Shown here: positions 7,444-15,649 of the stretch, piece after piece
Numbering within the stretch: the first letter of the stretch is position 1
Layout of the letters: each line of letters starts with the position of its first letter
Source: Pseudobdellovibrionaceae bacterium
GTDB taxonomy: Bacteria; Bdellovibrionota; FAC87; UBA2466; JACKAF01
Length of the DNA stretch: 64,000 nucleotides
Assembly (NCBI GenBank): GCA_020635235.1
Contig: JACKAF010000004.1
Span: 1-64,000 of the forward strand
Direction: 5' to 3'
Program-made: the position numbers and the translations under genes
Notes under the pieces: generated by a model
What the model was told of the DNA's origin: nothing
What the model saw: only the letters and a program-made list of their open reading frames with translations
Databases searched by the model: none

Positions 7444-8555
7444 AGTCTAAACTGCTCGTTTGTGCGTACGTACTTTTCAGTTCCTTGCTCAATGCGAGTG
7501 GCCTGGAAATTGTTCCCCACTTTGGGGGAGGATCCGTTTACGTTCGTCGTGGATCTACTTGGTATTCTGGATCCTCGCTTTGGAATCTCAAACCCGATGT
7601 CTCCCTTGAACGAGTTCGCCAGATCCATTTCGGCGCGGAGCTTTGTGCCTGGACCGCTGAAGATGAGGTGCGCTGTGCGGAGTCCAAATTGGATCTGTTT
7701 AAACCCGAGCGAAGTCGCAACTTGGGCCGGGTGCCATCGAATACAAAAAAATTCCACGGGTATTGTCTGGAAACAACGGACGGGGAAATTTTTTGTTTGC
7801 AGAGTTTTATAGATGGGAACGATCTCCGCTATCATTACGCACGTGTGGATACCGAGGCGCTCGGTCCGTTGCAGACGATTTCCGCTTCTGCGACTCACGT
7901 TTGTGTGCAGACACTTTGGGGAAAGATCTTCTGCTGGGGAGAAAATTACGGTGGGAAACTGGGGCGAGGCGGTTTCCCGTTTTTTCAAAGACCGGAAGAG
8001 GGTGGGGACTGGAGCGTAACCTATGCCACCGCCGGAATTCCCTTTCCGACAAAAGCCGTTGGGAACGGGGAAACAAACTTTACATCGCTATCGGTTTACG
8101 CCAACACAAGCTGTGCACTGAGCGACGGCCCGCGCGACAACTTGTATTGCTGGGGGCGTTTGCTGGACACCTCCAATCTATACATGGATTTTTCTCTGTT
8201 TTCGCAAACCACAAGTTCCCAACCACGACGTTTGGATCTCAGTGTCGTGCCCAGTGGCCGACTCGTGGGTCTGGTAACGGGTCCGCTGGTGGGCTTTGGG
8301 CATGATGAGCTGGGTCGTATCTATTTTTGGGGTGAGTACGCCGAACCTCTCCCGACGGCGCAGCGTTTGGAGCTGCGGGCGCGGATCTTGGCCGATCCTC
8401 CTCCAAATTTTTCCATCAGCCATCTGGTGCCTGTGCAGGGCGAAATCTGTGCGGTGGGAACTCTGGAGGCAGGCGGAGAGGCACTTTATTGTAGCCGGCG
8501 ACCCTGGGATAGGCCCTCTGCCCGTCCCGAGCTAGTACCGGTGGATTTGCCCTGA
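7440..8555 (+). CDS. Secreted RCC1-like repeat protein
   Basis: A 371-residue secreted protein with a signal peptide ending near Asn-Ala-Ser (residue 20). The body has repeats of the RCC1 type, seen in the recurring C-A-W, I-F-C-W-G-E-N, L-Y-C-W-G and I-Y-F-W-G-E segments about 50-70 residues apart. These predict a beta-propeller. Bacterial RCC1-like proteins are often surface or secreted binding proteins. Many cysteines sit next to the repeat tryptophans and may form disulfides. The ATG overlaps the stop of the Kelch lipoprotein (ATGA, 7440-7443), so the two propellers are probably made together and may act as partners. No catalytic motif was seen. Confidence 0.78.
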   Translation: MKSKLLVCAYVLFSSLLNASGLEIVPHFGGGSVYVRRGSTWYSGSSLWNLKPDVSLERVRQIHFGAELCAWTAEDEVRCAESKLDLFKPERSRNLGRVPSNTKKFHGYCLETTDGEIFCLQSFIDGNDLRYHYARVDTEALGPLQTISASATHVCVQTLWGKIFCWGENYGGKLGRGGFPFFQRPEEGGDWSVTYATAGIPFPTKAVGNGETNFTSLSVYANTSCALSDGPRDNLYCWGRLLDTSNLYMDFSLFSQTTSSQPRRLDLSVVPSGRLVGLVTGPLVGFGHDELGRIYFWGEYAEPLPTAQRLELRARILADPPPNFSISHLVPVQGEICAVGTLEAGGEALYCSRRPWDRPSARPELVPVDLP

Positions 8556-8594
8556 CGGTTCAAATTTTCTTTCCGCTGTGTTAAATCTCCCGCC

Positions 8595-8756
8595 ATGAAA
8601 AGGTGGCTAATCGTCTTTTGTCTGATTTGCACGTGTGCGCTGGGTACTCCTCCGGCGGACAAGGCACCTGCCAAACGCTCCCTTTTGAAGCGGGTGGGTT
8701 GCGCGACCGTGTTGGCCGGAGCTACCCCGGCGCCCCTAGAATTCCCCCCCGGTTGA
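8595..8756 (+). CDS. Possible 53-residue secreted peptide
   Basis: An open frame of 53 codons in the gap between the RCC1-like gene and the catalase-like gene. It begins Met-Lys-Arg-Trp and continues with a hydrophobic stretch rich in Ile, Val, Cys and Leu ending in Cys-Ala-Leu-Gly. That is a good signal-peptide shape, followed by a short Ala/Pro/Lys-rich mature part. Against it, no clear ribosome binding site precedes the ATG, and the mature peptide is only about 35 residues. A candidate promoter for the next operon overlaps its stop codon. Confidence 0.35.
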   Translation: MKRWLIVFCLICTCALGTPPADKAPAKRSLLKRVGCATVLAGATPAPLEFPPG

Positions 8757-8779
8757 CGGCCGCCGCGCCCCTCTATTAG
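8753..8779 (+). promoter_or_regulatory. Candidate promoter of the catalase-LodAB operon
   Basis: TTGACG (8753-8758) and TATTAG (8774-8779) are separated by 15 bases, or 16 if ATTAGA is taken as the -10. They lie about 45 bases upstream of the catalase-like gene, whose ATG follows GAGGGA. The match is imperfect and unsupported by experiment. Confidence 0.35.
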
Positions 8780-8824
8780 ACCTGTAAGGGTGCGATGCGT
8801 CGCGTCAGGAGCAGGTGAGGGAAA

Positions 8825-9862
8825 ATGCTGAATAAATTGTTTTGGTTGGTGGCCTTGATCGCAGTCGTGGGAATAGCGCTTGCGGAAGATCCAGATCCGG
8901 TTTCGGTCTCGATAGGAAATATTTTCGAAAAAGTAATGCGGGCCTCCGGTCCACCCCGATCTGAAATCATGCGCCGGCCCGTTTTTGCAAAAGCGCACGG
9001 TTGCTTGATAGCCAAGTTCGAAGTCCAAAAAGATCTCCCCGCTGAGTACCGTGTCGGTGTGTTCGCAAAGCCGGAGTATTGGGCATGGGTAAGATTCGCG
9101 AATGATGGCGGCTACGGGACCGACAAACGGCCCGCCGCTCGCGGCATGGCCGTTAAGGTAGTGGGTGTGGAAGGTAAAAAGATTCTAGAAGGAGAAGAGG
9201 ACGCTCTCACCCAGGATTTTGTCATGCAAAATCACCCCATCTTCTTCAACAAGAACGCCGAAGATTTTTTGGCTTTCGTAGATTCTGCTGTCAGCGGAGA
9301 TCCTGAAAAAGTGAAAGCCTACAACGAGGCCCATCCGGAAACCCAAAAAATTCTCGACGAAATGGATTTGAATTTTTTGGCTGACCCACTTGCCGGGCAG
9401 TACTGGACCCCTACGCCGTACCGATTGGGTGAGAAAGCAATGAAGTATATGGTCAAGCCCTGCATGGACGGTGACAATTTTCTTCGTGAAAATCTGATCC
9501 GGCGGATGAAGAACCAGGAAGTCTGCTTTGGTTTTTGGGTGCAGTTTCAAAAGGACGAAAAAAGTGCGCCCATAGATGATGCCACCGTGAAGTGGCCAGA
9601 AGAGGGCGAAGGGAAGTTTCGGCGCTTTGGCACACTACGTATCCCGACCGGTCAGGACGTGAACGACAAGGCCCGCGAGGAATTGTGCGAAGGCCTTTCC
9701 TTTACTGGCTGGCACGCCACAAAAGATCTGGAACCGTTGGGTAGCATCAACCTAGCGCGCAAATATGTTTACAAGCGTATGGCAGATATCCGCCGCCGCA
9801 GAAATGGGGCGTCAATGAAAGAACCCTCCGAGATCACGCCACCTACAGAGAACAAGAAATGA
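8825..9862 (+). CDS. Secreted catalase-like heme protein (y4iL type)
   Basis: A 345-residue exported protein of the small catalase-related group. The signal peptide is residues 1-20. The catalase core follows: A-K-A-H-G-C with the candidate distal histidine, then a G-V-F-A-K-P-E-Y-W-A-W-V-R-F-A-N-D strand. Next come P-A-A-R-G-M-A-V-K and Q-D-F-V-M-Q-N-H-P-I-F-F. Near the C-terminus is a G-S-I-N-x-A-R-K-Y-V-Y-x-x-x-A-x-x-R segment, as in y4iL-like proteins. It lacks the long C-terminal part of classical catalases. It probably decomposes peroxide or acts as a heme peroxidase in the periplasm. The gene overlaps the LodA-like gene (ATGA), and that oxidase family releases hydrogen peroxide, so a protective role is a natural inference. 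Confidence 0.83.
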   Translation: MLNKLFWLVALIAVVGIALAEDPDPVSVSIGNIFEKVMRASGPPRSEIMRRPVFAKAHGCLIAKFEVQKDLPAEYRVGVFAKPEYWAWVRFANDGGYGTDKRPAARGMAVKVVGVEGKKILEGEEDALTQDFVMQNHPIFFNKNAEDFLAFVDSAVSGDPEKVKAYNEAHPETQKILDEMDLNFLADPLAGQYWTPTPYRLGEKAMKYMVKPCMDGDNFLRENLIRRMKNQEVCFGFWVQFQKDEKSAPIDDATVKWPEEGEGKFRRFGTLRIPTGQDVNDKAREELCEGLSFTGWHATKDLEPLGSINLARKYVYKRMADIRRRRNGASMKEPSEITPPTENKK

Positions 9863-11871
9863 GCGAGAAAATGGAAAAATTAAAGAACCCTTCTCGACGA
9901 CACTTTTTGCGCCAATCCGGCATGGTGGCCGCGGCCTCGTTGCTTTCCCGCTTTGCCAAGGCAAACGAAGAAAATCGGATTGTTCGCGCAAAAATTCACC
10001 CCGGTATAGGTGTCGCACGCATAGGAAATAGCACCGAGGCAGACGGCTTTTTTATCGGGCCCGAGGTGGTAAAACCGCCTTTTACCCAAGCTGGCGCTAC
10101 ACGGGATAAGAAGGGTGCATTAAAACGTCAGGCCGCACGCTTTAGAATTTACGGTTACAATGCCAAGGGCCAGGTGGTAAAGGAACTTACGCCCGACAAC
10201 GCCACCATCCAGTGGCAAGTCCACCTCGCCAACAAAAAAGCGGCCTGGTACCGGTTTACGTCAGCGCTCGACATCCCTGAAAATGAAGGCAATGGCAATC
10301 CGCGCCGAAACGCCAAGGTAAAGGGTGAGGAGAGAAAAAGACTCGTCATTGATCCCGGTGCGCGGAGTATTTCCGGAAAGAATCTTTCGGGTAAGGCATA
10401 CCAGTTCAACGGCGGTAAGTTCATGGGCGTGGAAGTGCCGCTCGGTGAACTCCGCACCGACGAAAAAGGACGCTTGGTGGTTTTGGGAGGCCTTGGAAAA
10501 TCCGGAACTCCCTCCGGCAGTCCGCCTTACGATCCCACAGATGGCGATACTTTCAATAATGCGGATGGCTGGTACGATGACACGTCCGACGGTCCTGTGC
10601 GCGCGAGCGTCGAGTGCGATGGCGAGAAGATACCGGTGGATCCCGCCTGGGTAATCGTAGGGCCGCCCAACTACGCTCCGGATGTGATCGGCTGGCGAAC
10701 GTTGCATGATTTGCTTATCCATACCTATACGGCGAGCGGTTGGTTGACCGTTCCTCGCAAGACCTCCTTCACCAAGGATGTGTATCCGCTTTTGCAGCGC
10801 CTATCGAACCTTCAGTGGGTGAACAAGGGACTCGCGGATACGTACGGTGCCGGATCGGACTGGAACTTTGAGGATCCAGCCGTCATTGCCAAACTTGCCG
10901 AAAAAAGCCAAAGGGCGATGCGAAGGGAAGTTTACGACAAGTTTCGAGTACGTGAAGAGGATTCTAACGAGAGAACTCGCTGGCCGATGTTTTACGGAGA
11001 CGCGTTTGGCTCTTTTACGGACTCTCCAAGAAATAACTTCATTGTTCCCGAGCTTTCCAGTCTGCATTTGAAACGTTGGGCTGATGGAGAGTACGACAAC
11101 GATTGGGAGGCGCGCGCTTCTGCCCCCCCATCGAAGTTGGAAGAGGTACCGCTCAAACAGCAACCGGCGGAGTTAGACAAAGCCGCGCTCCATTTTTGTC
11201 TGGCGGATGCTTTTCACCCCGGTTGCGAACTTACGTGGCCCATGCGACACGCCACGGTTTATAGCGCCCCTTTTCGGATCAAGCACCGTGACACCCCGGA
11301 AAAGGACTACGGGGACAATCTCACCGAAGCACAGATCAAAAAACTGGATGGACCCTTACACGGACAAGGTCCTGGTGATTTGAGCAAATGGATGGCGATC
11401 CCTTGGCAGGGCGATACAGTGTTTTGCCGATCGGGTTACGAACCAGAGTTTGATCCGTATCTTCCAACGTTTTGGCCAGCGCGTGTGCCGAACCACGTGC
11501 TTTCCGAAGCCGACTACCGTATCGTGGTGGATGCACGTCTGCCGAGGGCAGAGCGTCTTGCGGCCTTCAAACGTCGGGTGAATTGGGTACGCCACATGAA
11601 GGGATCCCCTCCGGATCAGATCCTTCAGATGGTGCGCGAGTTCGATAAGATGGGTGTCATCGAGGCGCGTCCCGGCGTGCGTGATGATGCTGATTTCCCG
11701 GCAATTCTGTTCGTGGAAACTTTGCCGCCTGAATTGGCAAAGGCGTTTGAGGCCGCCGTTCCCAAGACCCGGAATCCGAACGAGAAACCCAAGCCCTTTG
11801 AAGTGGCGGGCTGGGAGAGCGCCGAGCAGTTGGAGGCATTCCGCAAGGCACGCGGTGTGAAAAAGCGTTGA
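9859..11871 (+). CDS. LodA/GoxA-family CTQ-dependent amino acid oxidase, Tat-exported
   Basis: A 670-residue protein of the LodA family: cysteine tryptophylquinone (CTQ) oxidases that oxidise an amino acid such as lysine or glycine and give ammonia and hydrogen peroxide. Family marks are the early H-P-G-I-G-V-A-R-I-G-N segment, the F-H-P-G-C-E-x-T-W-P-M-R segment and W-Q-x-D-x-x-x-C-R-S-G-Y. The candidate CTQ pair is C456 in the F-H-P-G-C segment and W539 in T-F-W-P-A-R-V-P. The N-terminus carries a twin-arginine signal (S-R-R-H-F-L, then a hydrophobic run), so it should be folded and modified before export. The substrate cannot be read from the sequence. It overlaps the catalase-like gene (ATGA) and the LodB-like gene (TTGA). 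Confidence 0.85.
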   Translation: MSEKMEKLKNPSRRHFLRQSGMVAAASLLSRFAKANEENRIVRAKIHPGIGVARIGNSTEADGFFIGPEVVKPPFTQAGATRDKKGALKRQAARFRIYGYNAKGQVVKELTPDNATIQWQVHLANKKAAWYRFTSALDIPENEGNGNPRRNAKVKGEERKRLVIDPGARSISGKNLSGKAYQFNGGKFMGVEVPLGELRTDEKGRLVVLGGLGKSGTPSGSPPYDPTDGDTFNNADGWYDDTSDGPVRASVECDGEKIPVDPAWVIVGPPNYAPDVIGWRTLHDLLIHTYTASGWLTVPRKTSFTKDVYPLLQRLSNLQWVNKGLADTYGAGSDWNFEDPAVIAKLAEKSQRAMRREVYDKFRVREEDSNERTRWPMFYGDAFGSFTDSPRNNFIVPELSSLHLKRWADGEYDNDWEARASAPPSKLEEVPLKQQPAELDKAALHFCLADAFHPGCELTWPMRHATVYSAPFRIKHRDTPEKDYGDNLTEAQIKKLDGPLHGQGPGDLSKWMAIPWQGDTVFCRSGYEPEFDPYLPTFWPARVPNHVLSEADYRIVVDARLPRAERLAAFKRRVNWVRHMKGSPPDQILQMVREFDKMGVIEARPGVRDDADFPAILFVETLPPELAKAFEAAVPKTRNPNEKPKPFEVAGWESAEQLEAFRKARGVKKR

Positions 11872-12914
11872 GTGAAGTCTACGATGCCGTTGTAGTAGGT
11901 GGTGGTCCCGCAGGATCGGTCGCCGCAATGAGGCTCGCAGAGCTTGGGGCCAAAGTGTTACTGGCTTATGATCCTCTAGCTCCCCCTTCAAAGTCCGCCG
12001 TTGGCGAGAGTCTTCCAGGAGCTGCTCGGCCCTTACTGCAAGCTTTGGGGCTATTGCCGATTTTGAAAAACGGCCACCGTGTAGCCTACGGAGCGCTTTC
12101 CAGTTGGGGGGAAGAGGCACTTCATACACTCGATTTTATCCTCGACAAAAATGGTACTGGTTGGCACTTGGATCGGCCGCGCTTTGATGCAGATCTACGA
12201 ACGGCCGCGCGTGAACGGGGGGCGTCCATCCTAGATAAACGTTTGCTACCCCCTGAACGGCGCGGCAGCGAGTGGGATTTTTCCGATGGGATTCGCTCGT
12301 CCTTTGTCATTGATGCGTCGGGAAGGCAGAGCGCCATCGCGCGCGGCTTGGGAGCCAAAATTTCTTTGGAGCGAGAGCTCTTTGCGCTCTACTGTTACGT
12401 AGAAACGGGCAACACGGAAGAGACGCGTACGCTTATGGAAGCGGCACCCAAAGGGTGGTGGTACACGGCCCCAATCCCAGAAAACCGGGCACTGGTTGTG
12501 TTTCATACGGATCGGGAAAATTGTAAACGTCTTTTGAGTGTTGAAAAACTTTGGAGCGAACAACTTTCTGAGACTCGCTACATCGGTGAGCGGCTTGCGG
12601 GGCAGGCCGGGCGCCCCGAACTTTTTTGCACCGAGGCCGGTAGCCGCAGGCTCGCATCCTTTGTCGGGGACGCGTGGCTAGCGTGCGGAGATGCCGCGAT
12701 GGCTTTCGATCCTCTATCTTCTCAAGGCTTGCTAAACGCCATCTATACCGGAATGCGAGCGGGAGAAGCGATTGCCGGAGCTTTGCAGGGCGCAAGTTTG
12801 GATGCTTATAGGGATCGTTTGGAAAAGATCTGGGAAAGCTACTGCCGGCATTTGCAACAAATGTACGCTTTGGAACAGCGTTGGCCGGAAGAAACATTCT
12901 GGCAAAGCGCTTAG
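11868..12914 (+). CDS. LodB-like FAD-dependent maturase for CTQ oxidase
   Basis: A 348-residue flavoprotein with the FAD-binding G-G-G-P-A-G-S motif near residues 12-18, a G-E-S-L-P segment and a second FAD segment C-G-D-A-A-M-A-F-D-P-L-S-S-Q-G. This is the layout of the tryptophan-halogenase-like monooxygenases to which LodB belongs. LodB hydroxylates the tryptophan of its LodA partner during CTQ formation. Pairing with the LodA-like gene directly upstream (TTGA overlap at 11868-11871, TTG start) makes this the likely role. No signal peptide is present, so it acts in the cytoplasm, consistent with Tat export of the finished oxidase. It ends convergently, sharing a TTAG with the delta-60 gene. 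Confidence 0.83.
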   Translation: MSEVYDAVVVGGGPAGSVAAMRLAELGAKVLLAYDPLAPPSKSAVGESLPGAARPLLQALGLLPILKNGHRVAYGALSSWGEEALHTLDFILDKNGTGWHLDRPRFDADLRTAARERGASILDKRLLPPERRGSEWDFSDGIRSSFVIDASGRQSAIARGLGAKISLERELFALYCYVETGNTEETRTLMEAAPKGWWYTAPIPENRALVVFHTDRENCKRLLSVEKLWSEQLSETRYIGERLAGQAGRPELFCTEAGSRRLASFVGDAWLACGDAAMAFDPLSSQGLLNAIYTGMRAGEAIAGALQGASLDAYRDRLEKIWESYCRHLQQMYALEQRWPEETFWQSA

Positions 12915-15556
12915 GGCCAGATGCGCATGATCGCAAGGCCGTTATTCGTACGACCGCCTACGACGTAGCGTCCGTCAGATTCCATGACCGCGTGGTAGAG
13001 AAAATCTCCTAAGGGGCCATTGGGCCTGCCGTAACCCGTAGTGGTATTGCCGAAAGTATCGATCGAACCATCAGAAAAGAAGCGGGCGATCATTCCGGGG
13101 CCGCCGCCGCGCCCCAAGACTAGAATTTTTCCGTTGTTTGTATAGCCAAGTTCATGAACAATTTCGTTTATCCCGTTACTCGAGAAAGAGATCGTGTAAC
13201 CGGAAGCCGTAGTCCCGAAAGCGCCGTCCAGGTTTCCGTTGCTAAGATACCGTGCCAAAAAAACTTCGTCGTCGGTGCCGGGTCTATCTAGAGTGCCGGC
13301 CACGAGCACGGTGCCATCGGTATTGGCGTAGAGGGCGTCGACGCGGTCCTCATTTCCGGTATCCAGTTCGAGTGTGACGAGGCCGAACCCACCCCAGCCG
13401 CCGTCAAGGTTACCGTCTGTGTCGACGCGCGCAATAGCAATCCGGCGCGTGGTGTTTCCGCCCGCACCCGTTTCGGCGTATCCGCCAATATAAACCTTAT
13501 TATCGCTTGTGAGCGCCATGGCGGTGGCTTCATCACGCAAACCAAAATCGGCCAAGGCCCACCCAGAGGCTCCGTACGCGGTGTCCAAAACCCCCACCGA
13601 GTTGAAACGTACCACTGCAAAGTCGCGCGTGGAGGAGTTGCCCCCGGTTTGGGCCCAGCCGCCTGCATAAATGTTCCCTGTACCGTTGCTCGCAATCGCG
13701 AGTTTGTACAGCTCATCCCGACGCCCGGATTGATCTGCGGTGGAGATCCCTGCCACCCCCCAGCTGGTATCTAAGGCCCCGGCGGAATCTAGCCGAATGA
13801 CATAGAAGTCACGCGTCGCGCCACCCCCGTTCTCACGCCAGCCTCCTGCGTAAATACGCCGGCTACTGTCGACGACAAGTCCGTTAACCTCATCCCGATC
13901 GGCAGTGAGATCCAAGGTATAGATGCCCGCCACCGCGAACGCGGTATCCAGGCTTCCATCCGTCAAGAATCGGCAAATCAGAATATCTCGTGTGGCGGCG
14001 CCGCCGTTTTCTGTAAAGCCCCCAACGACGTAGCGGCCGCTGTTGTCGGTGCGCATTACGTAACCCTGTGCTTGATCCGCAGAAGGGTTTACCGCATTGA
14101 AGCCGGTACTATTGAATCTGACGTCGAAGTCTCCACCGCCCGCTTCTATACCGTCCGAGCCGTAGCGGAGTGTGCCAAGGGCATAACTGACGCCCGCAGT
14201 AGCATCGGTATCGACGTTGCCGACCATGATCCACTTTTCGTTGGAGTACGCGAGGCCCAGCGCAAAATCCGGCTGCGCGCCCCCCATGGCGTTGATGTCA
14301 AACCCGTTGGTCGCGAAAGTAGTATCCAGCGCGCCGCTCGTCAGAATCCTTACGGCTTCATAGTCCCAATCGCCACCCGCTCCACCCGACCACGCACGCC
14401 CGGCGACAGCGTAGCTGCCCCCTTCATCGATTTCTATGGCACGACAGACGGATCGGTTTTGGAGATTTTGTTGAAAAGATTGGGCCATGTTGCCGGCGGT
14501 GCCAAAGACTGTAAATTGATTCTGGAATACGGCGCCATTCAACGTTCTTCCGCAGGTGATTAGGCGTCCGCTCGCATCCACCGTCATGGCCCAACTACTG
14601 TCATGGTTGGTGATGTCATGAATGGCAATCCCGTCGGTGTCAAAGCCGGTATCTAGAGATCCATCCGTATGGTATCGGGCCGCCATGATATTGGCGTTGT
14701 CACCGGTGTCGTTGCTGTTTCGGTTGGCACCGGTGACGGCAATCTTGTCGCCCGCGACGATACGTAGCGCAAAGATCATGTCATGCCCGTACGGATCGAT
14801 CTCTGTCGTCACCACTCCATTTGTCCCAAAGCTTGTGTCGGGAGTACCGTCGGTATCGAGGCGAACTAAAGCCATGTCGATATTGCGGTAGTAGCCCGCT
14901 TCGACGTAGCCCCCTACGAGGACCCGCCCCACGGAATCGACACCGACCGCACGCGCTATTGCTGAACTTGTGATCGTCACCACCGTGTGGCCGTTGGTAT
15001 CAAAACCATTGTCTAACGAGCCGTCGGTGTCGTAGCGAGCAACCAGAAAACTGTAATCGAGCGATCCGGTCAACGCACGTTTACCAGCTACGATGTAGCG
15101 GCCGCTCGCGTCGGTAGTGAGTGCGTGGAAGACGGCGTCTTCGCCCCCGAAGGATAGAGTTTGGATACCGTCTCCTGAAAAAGTGGAATCAAGCATTCCG
15201 TCGAGCCAGAAACGGGCGATGAAGCCACCGACACTGCCGTTGTCATAGAAACCGGCCACTACGTATTTATCGGGAGGATCGTACAGGACGGCGCGGGAGT
15301 AGGTCTGACTCAGCCCTAGATCCTGAAACTGTTGGCCCCCGTCATTGAATCGGGATGTTTTTTCGTCTTTAAATTTGATTTCTGGCGCGACTAGGTTGGA
15401 TGCGCCCCATTGCACCCAACGGTCGTAGCGCGTAAAGATGGGTTCGTCGTAGGCGATGGGGGCATTTACGTCATCTGCATACTGCCAGCCGAGCCACGGT
15501 CTTGCGTACCCCTTAAGGGTGAAGCAGAGAAAGAAAAAAACGAGGCATCGAGTCAC
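12911..15556 (-). CDS. Delta-60 repeat (DUF5122) secreted propeller protein, copy 2
   Basis: An 881-residue secreted protein made almost entirely of delta-60 repeats (TIGR02608/DUF5122). Each ~60-residue unit reads roughly F-x-x-x-R-Y-x-x-D-G-S-L-D-x-x-F-G-x-x-G, then D-x-x-G-R-Y-x-V-A-G. About a dozen units fit the length. Such repeats predict beta-propellers; members are usually surface or secreted, with unknown ligands. The signal peptide is residues 1-18. The start is GTG at 15556 without a strong ribosome site. The protein is closely similar along its whole length to the product of the gene immediately upstream, the main differences being at the signal peptide and residues ~20-60. The stop overlaps the LodB-like stop. 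Confidence 0.88.
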   Translation of the reverse strand: MTRCLVFFFLCFTLKGYARPWLGWQYADDVNAPIAYDEPIFTRYDRWVQWGASNLVAPEIKFKDEKTSRFNDGGQQFQDLGLSQTYSRAVLYDPPDKYVVAGFYDNGSVGGFIARFWLDGMLDSTFSGDGIQTLSFGGEDAVFHALTTDASGRYIVAGKRALTGSLDYSFLVARYDTDGSLDNGFDTNGHTVVTITSSAIARAVGVDSVGRVLVGGYVEAGYYRNIDMALVRLDTDGTPDTSFGTNGVVTTEIDPYGHDMIFALRIVAGDKIAVTGANRNSNDTGDNANIMAARYHTDGSLDTGFDTDGIAIHDITNHDSSWAMTVDASGRLITCGRTLNGAVFQNQFTVFGTAGNMAQSFQQNLQNRSVCRAIEIDEGGSYAVAGRAWSGGAGGDWDYEAVRILTSGALDTTFATNGFDINAMGGAQPDFALGLAYSNEKWIMVGNVDTDATAGVSYALGTLRYGSDGIEAGGGDFDVRFNSTGFNAVNPSADQAQGYVMRTDNSGRYVVGGFTENGGAATRDILICRFLTDGSLDTAFAVAGIYTLDLTADRDEVNGLVVDSSRRIYAGGWRENGGGATRDFYVIRLDSAGALDTSWGVAGISTADQSGRRDELYKLAIASNGTGNIYAGGWAQTGGNSSTRDFAVVRFNSVGVLDTAYGASGWALADFGLRDEATAMALTSDNKVYIGGYAETGAGGNTTRRIAIARVDTDGNLDGGWGGFGLVTLELDTGNEDRVDALYANTDGTVLVAGTLDRPGTDDEVFLARYLSNGNLDGAFGTTASGYTISFSSNGINEIVHELGYTNNGKILVLGRGGGPGMIARFFSDGSIDTFGNTTTGYGRPNGPLGDFLYHAVMESDGRYVVGGRTNNGLAIMRIWP

Positions 15557-15649
15557 TGGGCTTCTAACATTTTTTGATTGAAAGTAGGGGGCCTCTTTTC
15601 AGAATACACGATGAGAGAGATGAGGGAGAAGCTACGCGTTAACTGCTGC

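Noticed and set aside
11356..12129. 257-codon open frame on the minus strand
   Set aside because: Antisense to the LodA/LodB genes, whose motifs are clear; no domain seen.
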